Source: Arthrinium phaeospermum (Eukaryota; Ascomycota; Sordariomycetes; Amphisphaeriales; Apiosporaceae). Taken from it: 64,000 bases of DNA. Positions within the stretch are counted from its first letter, which is position 1, and the number at the start of each line of letters is the position of its first letter. The position numbers were made by a program, and so were the translations under genes. This document shows, piece by piece, positions 31,668 to 44,900 of the stretch. The stretch lies in assembly GCA_006503535.1 (NCBI GenBank), contig QYRS01000002.1, positions 620,001 through 684,000 on the forward strand. Reading direction: 5' to 3'. The notes under the pieces were generated by a model that did not search any database, had not been told where the DNA came from, and was given only the letters and a program-made list of their open reading frames with translations.

Positions 31668-34600
31668 ATGGCTGCAGTCTACCACCAACCCGCCACCGCG
31701 CGGATCGTAGGTGATAACGAGGAGGGTCTCATGTGCCTCGAGCTCAAAGATGGCTCTGTCTACCAAGGCTACAGCTTCGGCGCCAAGAAGAGCATCGCCG
31801 GAGAGCTGGTCTTCCAGACTGGTATGGTGGGATACCCCGAGTCCATCACCGACCCCTCCTACCGCGGGCAGATCCTCGTTATCACCTTCCCCGAGGTCGG
31901 CAACTACGGTGTCCCCTCCCGAGAACAGATCGACGAGGTCCTCGGCGACCTCCCCGAATACTTCGAATCCAGCCAAATCCACATCGCTGGTATGATCGTA
32001 GCCTCCTACTCCGGCGAACAATACTCCCACTATCTCGCCACCTCCTCGCTCGGCACTTGGCTCAAGGAGCAGGGTGTTCCCGCCATTTACGGTGTCGATA
32101 CCCGAGCCCTGACCAAGAAGCTCCGGGAGAATGGAAGCACGCTCGGCCGCCTGCTGCTGCAGAAGCCGGGTGTGACCAATGGCCCCAAGGGTATCAGCCA
32201 AGAGGGCTGGAAGTCAAACTTCGAAGACGTCGAATGGGTGAACCCCAACGAGAAGAACCTTGTCGCTGAGGGTAAGCTGGCCCCCCTTGACTCGACTTGG
32301 AGACTTTGACTCACCCATACCTAGTTTCTATCAAAACCGCGAAGCTGTATTCGCCCAAGCCCGGGAAAGCCCTGGAACACCCTTCAGGCCGGAATCTGAG
32401 GGTGCTATGTCTTGACGTGGGAATGAAATACAACCAGCTCAGGTGTTTCCTGAAGCGCGGTGTTGAGGTCATGGTGTGCCCCTGGGACTACGACTTCTCT
32501 ACCGAGGCTGGAAAGCAGTACGACGGTCTCTTCATCTCCAACGGTCCAGGTGACCCTGCAGTCTTGGAGCAGACTATCAAGAACATCTCTGCGACCATGG
32601 AGATCAACCGGACCCCTGTTTTCGGTATCTGTCTCGGACACCAGCTGCTCGCACGCGCAACTGGAGCCACGACAAAGAAGATGAAGTTCGGTAACCGTGG
32701 ACACAACATCCCCTGTACTAGTATGGTGACTGGAAAATGTCACATTACTTCTCAGAACCACGGTTACGAGGTCGATGCCAAATCATTGTCCTCCGACTGG
32801 CAAGAGCTGTTCGTCAACGCCAACGATGGCACCAACGAAGGTATCATGCACACCAGCAAGCCTTACTTTAGTGTCCAGTTCCACCCTGAGAGCACTCCTG
32901 GTCCCCGGGACACCGAGTTCCTCTTTGACGTGTTCATCAACACCATCCTCGACTGCGCCAAGGACCAGAGCCTCCTCAATGCTCCGGTCAACTTCCCCGG
33001 AGGCACCATTGCGGAGAACGAGGCGCTTCACCCCAAGGTGAGCGTCAAGAAGATTCTGGTCCTTGGAAGTGGAGGTCTGAGCATTGGTCAAGCCGGAGAG
33101 TTCGATTACTCTGGCAGTCAGGCTATCAAGGCGCTCAAGGAGGAGAACATCTACACAGTCCTTATCAACCCCAACATTGCGACAATTCAAACGTCCAAGG
33201 GTTTGGCCGACAAGGTCTTCTTCCTGCCCGTGACACCGGACTTTGTCCGAAAGGTCATCCAATACGAGCGACCTGACGCAATCTACGTCACCTTTGGTGG
33301 CCAGACAGCGCTTCAGGTTGGTATCCAGCTCAAGGACGAGTTCGAGGGACTGGGCGTAAAGGTTCTCGGAACCCCCATTGATACCATCATCACCACCGAG
33401 GATAGAGAGCTCTTTGCCCGCAGCATGGAGTCTATTGACGAGAAGTGCGCCAAGTCGGCTTCAGCCAGCAGTGTCGACGAAGCGATGCGTGTCGTCAAAG
33501 ACATCGGCTTCCCGGTCATTGTCCGAGCTGCTTATGCCCTCGGCGGTCTGGGAAGTGGTTTCGCTAACAACGAACCCGAACTCCTTGATCTCTGCAACAA
33601 GGCGTTTGCCGCCAGTCCCCAGGTGCTTATCGAACGAAGCATGAAGGGTTGGAAGGAGATCGAATACGAAGTTGTTCGTGATTGCCAAGACAACTGCATT
33701 ACTGTCTGTAACATGGAGAACTTCGATCCTCTTGGTATCCACACTGGTGATTCCATCGTTGTCGCTCCCTCTCAAACGCTTTCCGACGAGGACTACAACA
33801 TGCTTCGTACCACCGCTGTCAACGTCATTCGTCACCTCGGCGTTGTTGGAGAGTGCAACATCCAGTATGCTCTGAACCCTGACTCGAAGGAATACTGCAT
33901 TATCGAGGTCAACGCCAGATTGTCCCGATCTTCTGCTCTCGCGTCCAAGGCTACCGGATACCCCTTGGCTTTCATTGCGGCTAAGCTCGGTCTTGGTATC
34001 CCCCTGAAGGAGATCAAGAACAGCGTCACCAAGGTTACATGTGCTTGCTTCGAACCTTCGTTGGATTACGTTGTGGTGAAGATGCCCCGATGGGATCTCA
34101 AGAAATTCACCAGGGTGTCTACCCAGCTTGGCTCGTCCATGAAGAGTGTCGGTGAAGTTATGAGCATTGGCAGAAGCTTCGAAGAAGCGATTCAAAAGGC
34201 CATCAGGGCTATTGACTTCCACAACCTGGGCTTCGGAGAGACAAAGGCTCTGATGTCCATCGATGACGAACTGCAGACCCCCTCCGATCAGCGTCTCTTC
34301 GCTATCGCCAATGCTATGCACACTGGCTACACGGTCGACCGAATCTGGGAGCTTACCAAGATCGACAAGTGGTTCCTGAACAAGCTCATGGGTCTCACCG
34401 ACTTCGCCAAGGACATGTCCAACTTCAGCTCGGTGGATATTGGTGGCCGGCCAGACCTCCTGCTCCAGGCCAAGCGACTCGGATTCAGCGATCGCCAGCT
34501 TGCCAAGTTCTGGGACTCTAACGAGCTCGCCGTCCGCCGCCTGCGACTCGAGGCGGGCATCATGCCCTTCGTCAAGCAGATCGACACTGTCGCGGCCGAG

Positions 34601-37600
34601 TTCCCGGCCTTCACCAACTACCTATACTTGACCTACAACGCCTCGGAGCACGATATCAATTTCGAGGACCACGGTGTCATGGTGCTTGGTTCCGGTGTCT
34701 ACCGCATTGGTTCGTCGGTCGAGTTTGATTGGTGCTCCGTGCGGGCCATCCGCACCCTGCGTGAATCGGGCTTCAAGACCATCATGGTCAACTACAACCC
34801 TGAGACGGTCTCCACAGATTACGATGAGGCCGATAGGCTGTACTTCGAGAACATCAACGTCGAAACGGTTCTCGATATTTACCAGTTGGAGTCCGCTGCC
34901 GGAGTCCTGGGAGCCATGGGTGGCCAAACACCCAACAACATTGCGCTCCCACTCCTGCGATCAGGCGTCAAGGTACTCGGAACATCCCCTGAAATGATCG
35001 ACACCGCCGAGAACCGATACAAGTTCTCCCGTATGCTGGACCGGATAGGGGTCGATCAGCCAACGTGGAAGGAACTGACCAGCTTCGAAGAGGCCAAGTC
35101 TTTCTGCAACAAGGTCACTTACCCAGTACTGGTTCGTCCGTCTTACGTCTTGTCTGGAGCAGCAATGAACACTGTCTACTCCGAGGCCGACTTGGAGTCT
35201 TACCTTCAGCAAGCCGCCGATGTGTCCCGCGACCACCCAGTCGTTATCACCAAGTACATTGAGAACGCCAAGGAGATTGAGATGGATGCTGTTGCCAGAG
35301 ACGGAAAGGTCACCGGTCACTTCATCTCCGAACACGTCGAGAATGCCGGTGTCCACTCGGGTGATGCCACCCTGATTCTGCCGCCTCAGGATCTCGAGCG
35401 GACCACCATTGAGCGTATTGAGGAGGCTACCCGTAAGATCGGTGCGGCTCTCAACGTGACTGGTCCGTTCAACATTCAGTTCATTGCCAAGGACAACGAT
35501 ATCAAGGTCATTGAATGCAACGTTCGTGCCTCTCGTTCGTTCCCCTTCGTGTCCAAGGTCATGGGCGTCGATCTCATCGAGATGGCCACCAAGGCCATCA
35601 TGGGCTTGAACTACATGGAGTACCCGCCTACCACCATCGCCCCCGACTGTGTCGGAGTCAAGGTGCCGCAGTTCAGTTTCTCTCGTCTCTCGGGCGCTGA
35701 TCCCGTACTGGGTGTCGAAATGGCGTCTACCGGAGAGGTTGCCTCTTTCGGTATGGATAAGTACGAGGCTTACCTGAAGGCACTCATGTCGACCGGCTTC
35801 AAGATCCCGAGGAAGAACATTCTCCTTTCTATCGGTTCCTACAAGGATAAGAAGGAGATGCTCCCTGCGATTGCCAAGCTGCAGCGATTGGGTTACAAGT
35901 TGTACGCCACTGCAGGTACTGCCGATTTCCTTCAGGAGCATGAAATTCCCGTCCAGTATCTCGAAGTCCTCGGTAACGAGGAAGATGATCAGAGACACGA
36001 GTTCTCCTTGACCCAGCATCTTGCCAAGAACATGATTGATCTCTACATCAACCTTCCGTCGAACAACAAGTACCGCCGACCTGCCAACTACATGAGCAAG
36101 GGATACCAAACCCGCCGAATGGCTGTTGATTACCAGGTTCCCCTCGTCACTAACGTCAAGAATGCCAAGATTCTGGTCGAGGCCCTTGCCCGACACTTCG
36201 AGCTTGATGTCAGCACTCGTGACTACCAGACCAGCCACCGAACGATCGTCCTGCCTGGTCTTATCAACATTGCCGCGTTCGTTCCTGGTATTGTCTCCCA
36301 GGGCCAGCATGATCTTCAGGCTGTGACCAAGGCTTCTATCGCCTCGGGCTTCACTATGATTCGTGTGATGCCTATGGGTGTTGAGGGCTCCATCACCGAT
36401 GCTAAGACTCTGAAGCTTGCTCAGCACAACAGCAAGGGCGGTGTCTACTGCGACTTCAACTACTCTGTGAGCGCCACCTCGGAGAACGCCGATCAAATCA
36501 GCCACGTCACAGCTGAAGTCGGATCGCTCTTCATCCCCTTCAACCACCTGTCCGACAACATCAGCAAGGTTGCGGCCGTTACTGCTCATTTCGACTCGTG
36601 GCCTACCCACAAGCCCATCTTGACGGATGCGAAGACCAGCGATCTTGCCTCGATCTTGCTGCTTGCCAGCCTGCACAGCAGACGCATTCACGTTACTAGT
36701 GTCACAACCAAGGAGGACATTCGCATCATCGCTCTGAGCAAGGCCAAGGGCTTGAACGTCACTTGTGACGTATCGATCTTCTCGCTCTACCTGTCTCGGA
36801 AGGATTGCCCCGACTGCCAAGGTCTCCCAACTCCGGAGGACCAGCAGGCTCTGTGGGACCACTTGAGCACCATTGACGTTTTCTCCATTGGCAGCCTTCC
36901 GTATCAGTTGGCTCGAGGCAAGGACGCACCTGTTGATCCTTCATGTGGTATCGCTGATGCTCTTCCTCTTCTCCTGACTTCTGTGACCGAGGGCAAGCTT
37001 ACCGTTGATGATATCAAGACTCGCCTGTATGACAACCCGAAGCAAATCTTCGAGCTCCATGAGCAAGTGGGCACCGTGGTTGAGGTTGAAATCGACCGTC
37101 CCTACACTGTTCGCACCTCTTCCACGTCTTGGTCGCCATTTGCGGGCCGTACCATGCGTGGCTCTGTTCAGCGAGTGACATTCAACGACGAGACGGTCTG
37201 CCTCGATGGTGATATGCTGCCAATTGCGCCGCTGGGTAAGGACATGTCGACCCATGGTAGCATGCCACCACCACCCATGTCGCCCGCCGTCAAGCCTACT
37301 TCGCACCCCTTGGCCTTGACTGGTGACAGCCAGCGCCAGAGACGTGACTCTGTCCTCAGCCCCCAGAGACCCTTCTCAAGACAACAACCGCTGGAGTCGT
37401 TGGCAGACGGTGCTCGCAAGGGCACTGGTCTCGGCGAAGACTTTGGCCTTCCTCTCTCCATGCAACAGCCTTCGTTCAACTCCCTGAAGTCGCTGCTGAG
37501 GCAGTCATCGTCTTTCAAGAACGGCCATGTTCTTTCTGTTACTCAGTACTCGCGCTCCGATCTGCATCTGCTCTTTACTGTGGCCCAAGAGATGCGCCTG

Positions 37601-38490
37601 GGCGTTCAGCGTGAGGGTGTCTTGGATGTCCTTAAGGGCCGGGTCCTCACCACCCTGTTCTACGAGCCCTCGACGCGTACTTCTGCTTCCTTTGATGCTG
37701 CTATGCAGCGTCTTGGCGGACGGGTCATCCCTATCGCCACCGGACAGTCGTCGGTCAAGAAGGGAGAGACGCTCCAGGACACCATCCGAACAATGGCTTG
37801 TTATACTGATGCCATTGTCCTGCGTCACCCCGAGGAGAGCTGTGTGGATGTTGCCAGGAAGTTCAGCCCTGTTCCCGTGATCAACGGTGGCAACGGCAGC
37901 AAAGAGCACCCCACTCAGGCCTTCCTGGACCTCTTCACTATCCGTGAAGAACTCGGAACCGTGCAGGGTCTGACGATCACCTTCGTTGGTGACCTCCTCT
38001 ACGGCCGTCCCGTCCACTCTCTGGTCTACCTTCTCCAGCATTACCAGGTCCAAGTCCAGCTGGTTGCTCCCAAGTCGCTTGCTTTGCCGCCCAAGGTGCG
38101 CGAGCAACTGGTGGCTTCTGGCCAACTGCTCTGCGAGTCTGAGGAGCTGACGCCGGAGATCCTGGCACGCAGCGATGTCTTGTACTGCACCCGAGTCCAG
38201 AAGGAGAGGTTCCCCGACGTCGAGGAGTACGAGCGCGTCAAGAACTCGTACCGCATCGACAACGGCACGCTGAAGCATGCCAAGAGCAGCATGGTGGTTC
38301 TCCACCCGCTGCCGAGAAACGAGGAAGTGGCGGAGGAGGTCGATTTCGACCAGAGGGCCGCTTATTTCCGACAGGTGAGTTTCCCCCCGATACACCCCCC
38401 ATATATGAGAACATGCTAACTGATTGCTTGCAGATGAGATATGGTCTGTACTGTCGCATGGCTCTGCTTGCTTTGGTCATGTCCTCATAA
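31668..38490 (+). CDS. URA2: Multifunctional CPSase II / aspartate transcarbamylase (pyrimidine synthesis)
   Basis: Fused enzyme (called pyrABCN in Aspergillus, pyr-3 in Neurospora) that makes carbamoyl phosphate from glutamine, bicarbonate and ATP, then carbamoyl-aspartate. Exons are 31668-32271, 32325-38374 and 38434-38490, all in phase, giving 2236 residues. Order of domains: CPSase small subunit with class I glutaminase (nucleophile C304 in GICLGH, HPES later); CPSase large subunit from about 442 with two ATP-grasp halves ([39 protein letters not shown]); an MGS-like allosteric domain from about 1365, the UTP-feedback site in relatives; a dihydroorotase-like domain from about 1511; a Ser/Pro linker with RRDS; and ATCase from about 1940 ([29 protein letters not shown]). 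The dihydroorotase part reads [12 protein letters not shown] where active enzymes have PGLID.HVHLR, so the metal-binding HxH is gone, as expected in fungi, where a separate URA4 enzyme does this step. The gene is complete, with no defects seen. Confidence 0.97.
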
Positions 38491-41400
38491 GATCATCTGT
38501 CTTTGTTTTTATTATTTGGTTCAAAGCCATACTTTGAAACCTATATATCTTCTTCGCTGGTTTCCGTTATTGGAGCATAAGGGAAAAGGGGGAAAGAGGA
38601 AATGGAAACGGTAGATAGTCACGTAAAATCGGTGTAAAGCTGGGTGTTCATTCTTTGAGAATTGTTTCCGAGCTAGAAAAGGCAATCGGTATTAGAACTA
38701 CATGGCTCAAGCCACCCATGAGTGATGATTTGAATGTTTATATATATACCATGGGTTATGTGGCGTTGCGTGCGTGTTGCGTTGGGTTGGGTTGGGGGGC
38801 TATGCGTTACGTTTCGTGTATTTTAGGTATATATGTATATGTATGTCGTATATAGTCAATATATAATTATTATGTTGTATGTGTGTTCTGTTCATGTATG
38901 AGTTGCTCTTCATTGACTCTCTGATTGCCACGGGCCTGTCACTGGTTATAGACTTGAGCGAGCTGAAGACGTACGGTGGTCACTCGGGTAGCTTCTACTC
39001 CTGATTGACCGCGGCCCCTGAATCGAAATTGGTGAGCTGGGAACCCCCATCTACATAGGCAGTATACCATAGACAAATACAAGCTGATATGACTTACAAT
39101 CAGCTCGTACTGCAACCACGCGTAATAAAACTTCAACACGTTTCGCTGGGTTACTGCACTTCTCTCTAAATCTCTACAGGAAACCCAAGGATAGCATCTT
39201 CCTCGGCCGCGAGGGTTCCTGATGCGTTACGCGGTCCTGACAAAGGCCAATGAGCTTGCCAAAGGGCTTGGTGACATATCTCACCAATCACAGCAGTTTC
39301 ATCTCGAGTCTGCGGTACGCTGGTGTCAGTGACCAAGACAATGAGCAATGTCGATGTGTCGCGCCGTAGGCAGTCCTGGTGTTGCATATGTCATTGTGCT
39401 CGCCCACTCAAGTGTGTAAGTGGGTAAAACTGTGGTGGGAATCGAGATCGGCGCTTGGGTGAGTAGTGTCCCACAGTCGAAGCCGAGTACGGTGCGTTTA
39501 TGGAGCCGACATGGGATATTCCATTTTACTTTGAGATGCCTGAAACTTTTCGACGTGCAGATATCGAGTTGCCAGTTGCCAGTTGCCAGTTTGTATGTTC
39601 GAATATCTCGATGTGAACTACGTATTCGAAGGCTACCTACTTCTACTGTCGGCCAGGACCCCGCCAATCTAGACCGGTGACTTACTAGGGCGAGTGCTTA
39701 GAGGTAGGATCACGTTACATGGAGCGAGCAGCCGGCATCGCTCATTTCGGGTTTCTTGCTTGGGAACGAGGCAAGCGCCCGCAAAAGACTTGTCTCACCG
39801 AGGAGTTTCGTTCGTGCAATCCATTCTTCAAAAGACGTTGAGGCTACAGAAATGGTTTCTGGTTAGGGAATACAGCTGGTTGCAGGGGTGTCTCAGACAA
39901 AAAGCACGCAACGGACGCGGGGTAACGGGACTGGACGGGCAAGAGAAGCTCGGATCTCGTTGATGTCAACCCATTCATCACCATGTTAACATTCGATGAA
40001 CGACCAACCAACCAACCATGCATACATGGATACCTCATGCATGCAACTCGGATCTGTGTTCAAGAAACCCGGGAAGGGGTAACCACTTTTCTCCTCCTCC
40101 TGCCTGCAAACGGGGTGAGCGATGAACAGGTGATACATTGATATCATTTCTTATCTATTGGGCATGTCACCTGGACATTTGCTGATAAGGGACCGACTGG
40201 CTGGCGGGAGCGAGAAGGAGGGAGCTGATACGTCCATGACTGGATGATTGGACCGCGGCCGTCGCCTTTCGGGACTAGGCGACTGGCGATACAGACAGGC
40301 GTCTTACTGCAGCTGCGGCATTCTCCAATCGGAAGCCGTTGTGCTTCTGCTCAACGGTGGTATTGCTTGCTTCCGTTTACTTCCGCTTCGCGCCGGTGCG
40401 AGTATCGATATCCTACTGTATTGTCCTGTACGGTAAGTAGTAGTAGGTGCAGTGGTTCGACATCAGTACATAGGCTGTCGATGATCTAAATGGGTGGTCA
40501 TGCGCATGATGCACGTTACACGGGTGCTGGTGTACATATATGTAATGCAGATGTAAGTCGAAGTAAAAATTTGCGAGCGGTGTGGTTTTGGGTGTTCACT
40601 CCCATCAGCAAAGGCATCTACGCTACATGAATCATATAAGCAAGCACATGTAAGTCCCGAGCCACCTTCTCCGAAAAATACAGCTGTTTGGCACTTTTCA
40701 CCTCCATCAACAACAACAACAACACTGCTAACGGGGTCGCATTTCTATTGACTCTTTCAGTGAATAAAAGTCGCAACATGCCCGAGAAGCATAACGCACG
40801 TTTCGCAGTCAGAGATATGGAGAGGCGAGTGACGGCACGGTACGCAACCTAAATGTCTTCCCTCCTTACTGTACATCCATCTGGGGTAGGATCTGAATGT
40901 GACAGAATTCTATATGCATGGGCGGCCAGGGATTGGTCAGATACGATGTCACCCCACCACATACACATACTTGATCCAGGTGCTGGGAATGGTGGTGTTG
41001 ACTTTGACTTGCATCAAGCTCATCATACCAATCAGTCACATGGGAAAGGAGCGAGCTGAACTGGGACATAAAAAATATAGTGATGATGATGACATACATG
41101 TCTTGACCGACTTTTTTTCCTTCTTCTGTTCTCTAATCTATCCATCTCACCGCGGCTTGAGGCGACCGTGATAATACTGGGATGCGATTTGTATATATAT
41201 AATATTGTATCAATGAATTGAATGTTGAAGCAAAATTACAGTGCAGGTTATGATGTAGAGTGATCCGTGTTGACTGCTGTTGCTGCTGCTGCTTGCTGCT
41301 GAGCTACACTACTTCCAGTGCTGGCTATTAGTGGACTCATCGGTGGATTTAGTGGTAGGTACTTGCGCACCAGCAGTGGATGGATGCACGCATGGCATGG

Positions 41401-41926
41401 CATCTGAATTGGAATGGAGCCTCGCCCATCTCCCAGCGCGCCACTCTTTTGTAGATGACACACTACTGCAAGTGCAGATCCCTGTTTTCCATGGTTTTGG
41501 TTACTCTAGTGGGACTAGCACTCGCCTAATCGGGCTCCACACCCACTTAACGGAATTGCTTCAAGGGTCGATGCTTGTCTTGGCTGCTCGAGACCTGTGC
41601 AAAGTAGAAAACACCACGGGAAACAGATTCCCTAGGTCACTGTACCGTTAGTCTGTTTACTGCTCTCGTTCCCATCCCGAGTTTTTTCTGTGCATTTCCC
41701 GCACTAGGCGGCACTCTCGACGCATGAAGACCGTGTCTGTCGCAAGCCCGATAGCCAAGATACAGCTTTAAGGGTGCCCTTGCTTTCTCTCTGGTCGCGG
41801 TAACCAAATGTCGTTTCTCTAAGCCGACCATCGTTTTTTTCTTTCTTTCTCTTGCTTTTTTCTTTCCTTTCAGCTTCCTCCCCGAGTTGGACTTAGTGGG
41901 GGGCCATTGAGGAGGCAGATCTGGCC
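38491..41926. other. Long intergenic region of about 3.4 kb
   Basis: No gene is supported; all frames are short. Simple repeats include three copies of TTGCCAG near 39570-39592, a CAA run near 40708-40723 and a GCTG/TGC-rich stretch near 41276-41300. A pyrimidine-rich run (41829-41876) just before 41927 looks like the core promoter of the channel gene. Confidence 0.5.
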
Positions 41927-44900
41927 ATGGTGACTGCGGCTTCCGCGAGGGATATGCTGTCGTCCCTTTTGGGGCCCAGGAAGGAATCGCGCCGCCGTCA
42001 CGACTCGTCCATGTTCGACTCGAATCCAAATACGCCCTCGCCTGGCCCAGACCGGAATCCCATAGCCCGCCGCGCTTCTCTGGGCCCGGAACCCCGCCAT
42101 GCCACCGCCGACTTCACCGAAGCGGACGACGACGACGAGGAATCCGACGAGGCTGCCGACGAAGTAGATGATGGAGAGGAAGAAGGCGAAGACGACGAGG
42201 GAGTGGGGGAGCTCCCCCGATTCAGGCGATATCGCCTGGGGGATATGGGCCAGCACGATTCGCATGGGCGCCGAAGCTCTAACACGGTGATTCCCTTGTT
42301 CTCTGCAGGCTATCTTGGTATGCCAACCTCGTATGCGCTTCGTACCATCCCGGATCCAGACTGACTCTTGCTAGACTCGCTCCCCATCTACAGTATCGTG
42401 CACGCGATTCGAATAATAGTCCAGACGCGTACCGAGACCAGTTTAACATGGGACCAGCTTCGATCACCGCAAGTCTCGCAGTTCCTCATCAAGCCCATGC
42501 AGCAGCAGATCAGGACGCAGCACTTTACGCGTGCGACACTCTACGCGCTCATGGCCAATTGCTTTCAGTTCGCCAAGGAAGGTCAGCTGTACCCGGGCAA
42601 TGCGGGCACAAGTAGCACGCGCGCAAGAGTCTGCGAACTCCTCGCACTGAAGCTGCTGAAGGAATATGGCACCAGGGAGCTCATCGATGCCCTGTCGTAC
42701 GACTTCTACCCACTACAAGGGCTACCCGATGCTGCTAGCGCACCCAACAGGGGCTACAACAACCGCAACCAGCCAGCTGTGGCGAGAACCTCGACGCTCG
42801 AGGTGGCCATTCGAGCTTCGGCCAAGAACTTTCTGGCACACCCCTTAGTGGTGCAACAGCTCGAGGCCATATGGAACGGCGCCATTAGTTTCTATTCATC
42901 TGCGGACCACCTACATCGCGCCCCCGAACCCCAGGCGGATTCGAGCCTCAAGTCCGCAAAAAGGGGATCCGTGGACGCGAGGACACCCCTCCTGAACTTC
43001 CAGCCTCCGCAGGAAGAACTCAACCGCCTGCCTCTGCATGCTGTGCCTATCAGACGTACTGTGACTCTGTATGATCCCCGAAACGCTTCTCTTTTCAAGC
43101 TGTCTCGGCTGCGCGTGCCTCGGTATCGCCAGTTCCTGTCGACCTGTTCCCTTTTCGTCCTCATCTGCCTCTTTCTTGCTGTTCTGATAGAACGCTCCAA
43201 TCGCATCACTACGCTGGAGCTCGTGTTCTGGTTTTGGAGTGCAGGATTCATGCTTGACGAGGTCGTGGGCTTCAACGAACAGGGCTTCTCACTGTATATC
43301 ATGAGTTTCTGGAATGTGTTCGATCTGGGGATTCTGCTCATTCTGGTCGTTTACTACGGCATGCGTATCTATGGTGTCTTCCTGGTGGACGCACACCAGT
43401 GGAATGACATGGCTTATGATGTACTAGCATCCAATGCCATCTTGCTTCTGCCCCGCATCTTCAGTGTCCTAGATCACTACCAATACTTTTCCCAGCTCCT
43501 CATCGCCTTCCGGCTCATGGCGGTGGACCTGGTTGCCGTGTTCATCCTCATCCTCATAAGTTGTTCAGGCTTCTTCGTGTTCTTCACTCTGTCGAGAAAC
43601 AACAACGATGCCTCCGAGGTGGCATACGCAATCTTTCAGATCGTCATGGGTTTCACCCCAGCCGCGTGGGATGTGTAAGTCAAAAACCACACTTATAACA
43701 ATGCTGTCAACAACCAACTAACATCAATTCTAGGTGGCCCCAGTACAACATACTGGGCAAATTACTGTTGTCGCTCTTTCTGATTATCTGCCACTTCGTC
43801 ATTGTGTGAGTAATGCATAGCGCCTCTGTTGCTTGACTTGCGTACTGACTGCCACTCTAGGACAATTCTCATTACTGTACTCACGAACTCATTCATAGCT
43901 ATTGCATCGAACGCCAACCAGGAGCATCAGTAAGATAGTATCCTTTCCGCCGGTCCAAGACAAGTTTGCTGACTCGACTGCAGGTTTCTCTTTGCCATCA
44001 ACACCATATCTATGGTCAAGAACGATTCACTGTTCTCATACATAGCACCAGGTAATATCCTTGCCTGGATGCTCATGCCACTGAGATACGTGATGCCCCT
44101 GAGGGAGTTCGTGGGTTTGAACCGCCTGGTCATCAAACTCACTCACTTCCCACTCCTTTTCTGCATCTTCGTCTACGAAAAGTACATCTTGGCGTCCAAT
44201 CTCTACGAACCTACCGACTTGGTTGAGCATCCTGGGCGGACACGAACGCGCGCCATCTCTTTTGCCGACCCTGCCAGCCGGGCTGCGCTGTTCAGTCCCA
44301 ATGTCCGAGCTCGTGAGGAGTCTGGGGTCGGGCTGCAGAAGGACCGCGCACTTGACGAAGTATTCCGACGGGCTCCCGACACCTTACGACAACAGCGTAA
44401 CCATGAGAGGAGAAAATCGCAGACTGCGATCCGGAACTGGATGGACCAGAACGACCACGATGAAGAAGAGGGTGAGCCGCTGACGCATTGGCCGACAGTA
44501 GACAGCCGCCTTAGTGCAGGCAGTCGACTTGGACGCAGACTTCGACATATTTCCGATGTCAGGTCAGCCGCAAGTGACCCCGCTGATCTCATGTCGAACA
44601 ATGGGTTCCAGAATGGAGGATATGGAAGTATGCGACAGCAGCAGGAGTATAAGGACCATACTGATGCTGACGCTGACGGCGATGACGAGCTGGTCACCAA
44701 TGACGACGAAGATGACGACAACGCTGAGACTCAAGATCAAAGATCCGAGACAGAGCAGGAAGAAGACTACTTCACGACGCCTGTTGCGGCACGGTTCGGC
44801 ACGTTGGCGCCGTCGTCGGTAAGTTCCAGAAACTCGATGGCCTCTGCCCGGCGCCAGGGCCACAGTGCATTCTCACCGCGCTCGGGCGCTCCACGCCGCC

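Noticed and set aside
34961..36862. 633-codon frame antisense to the pyrimidine enzyme
   Set aside because: It runs opposite invariant CPSase sequence, so its openness follows from codon bias in the sense strand.
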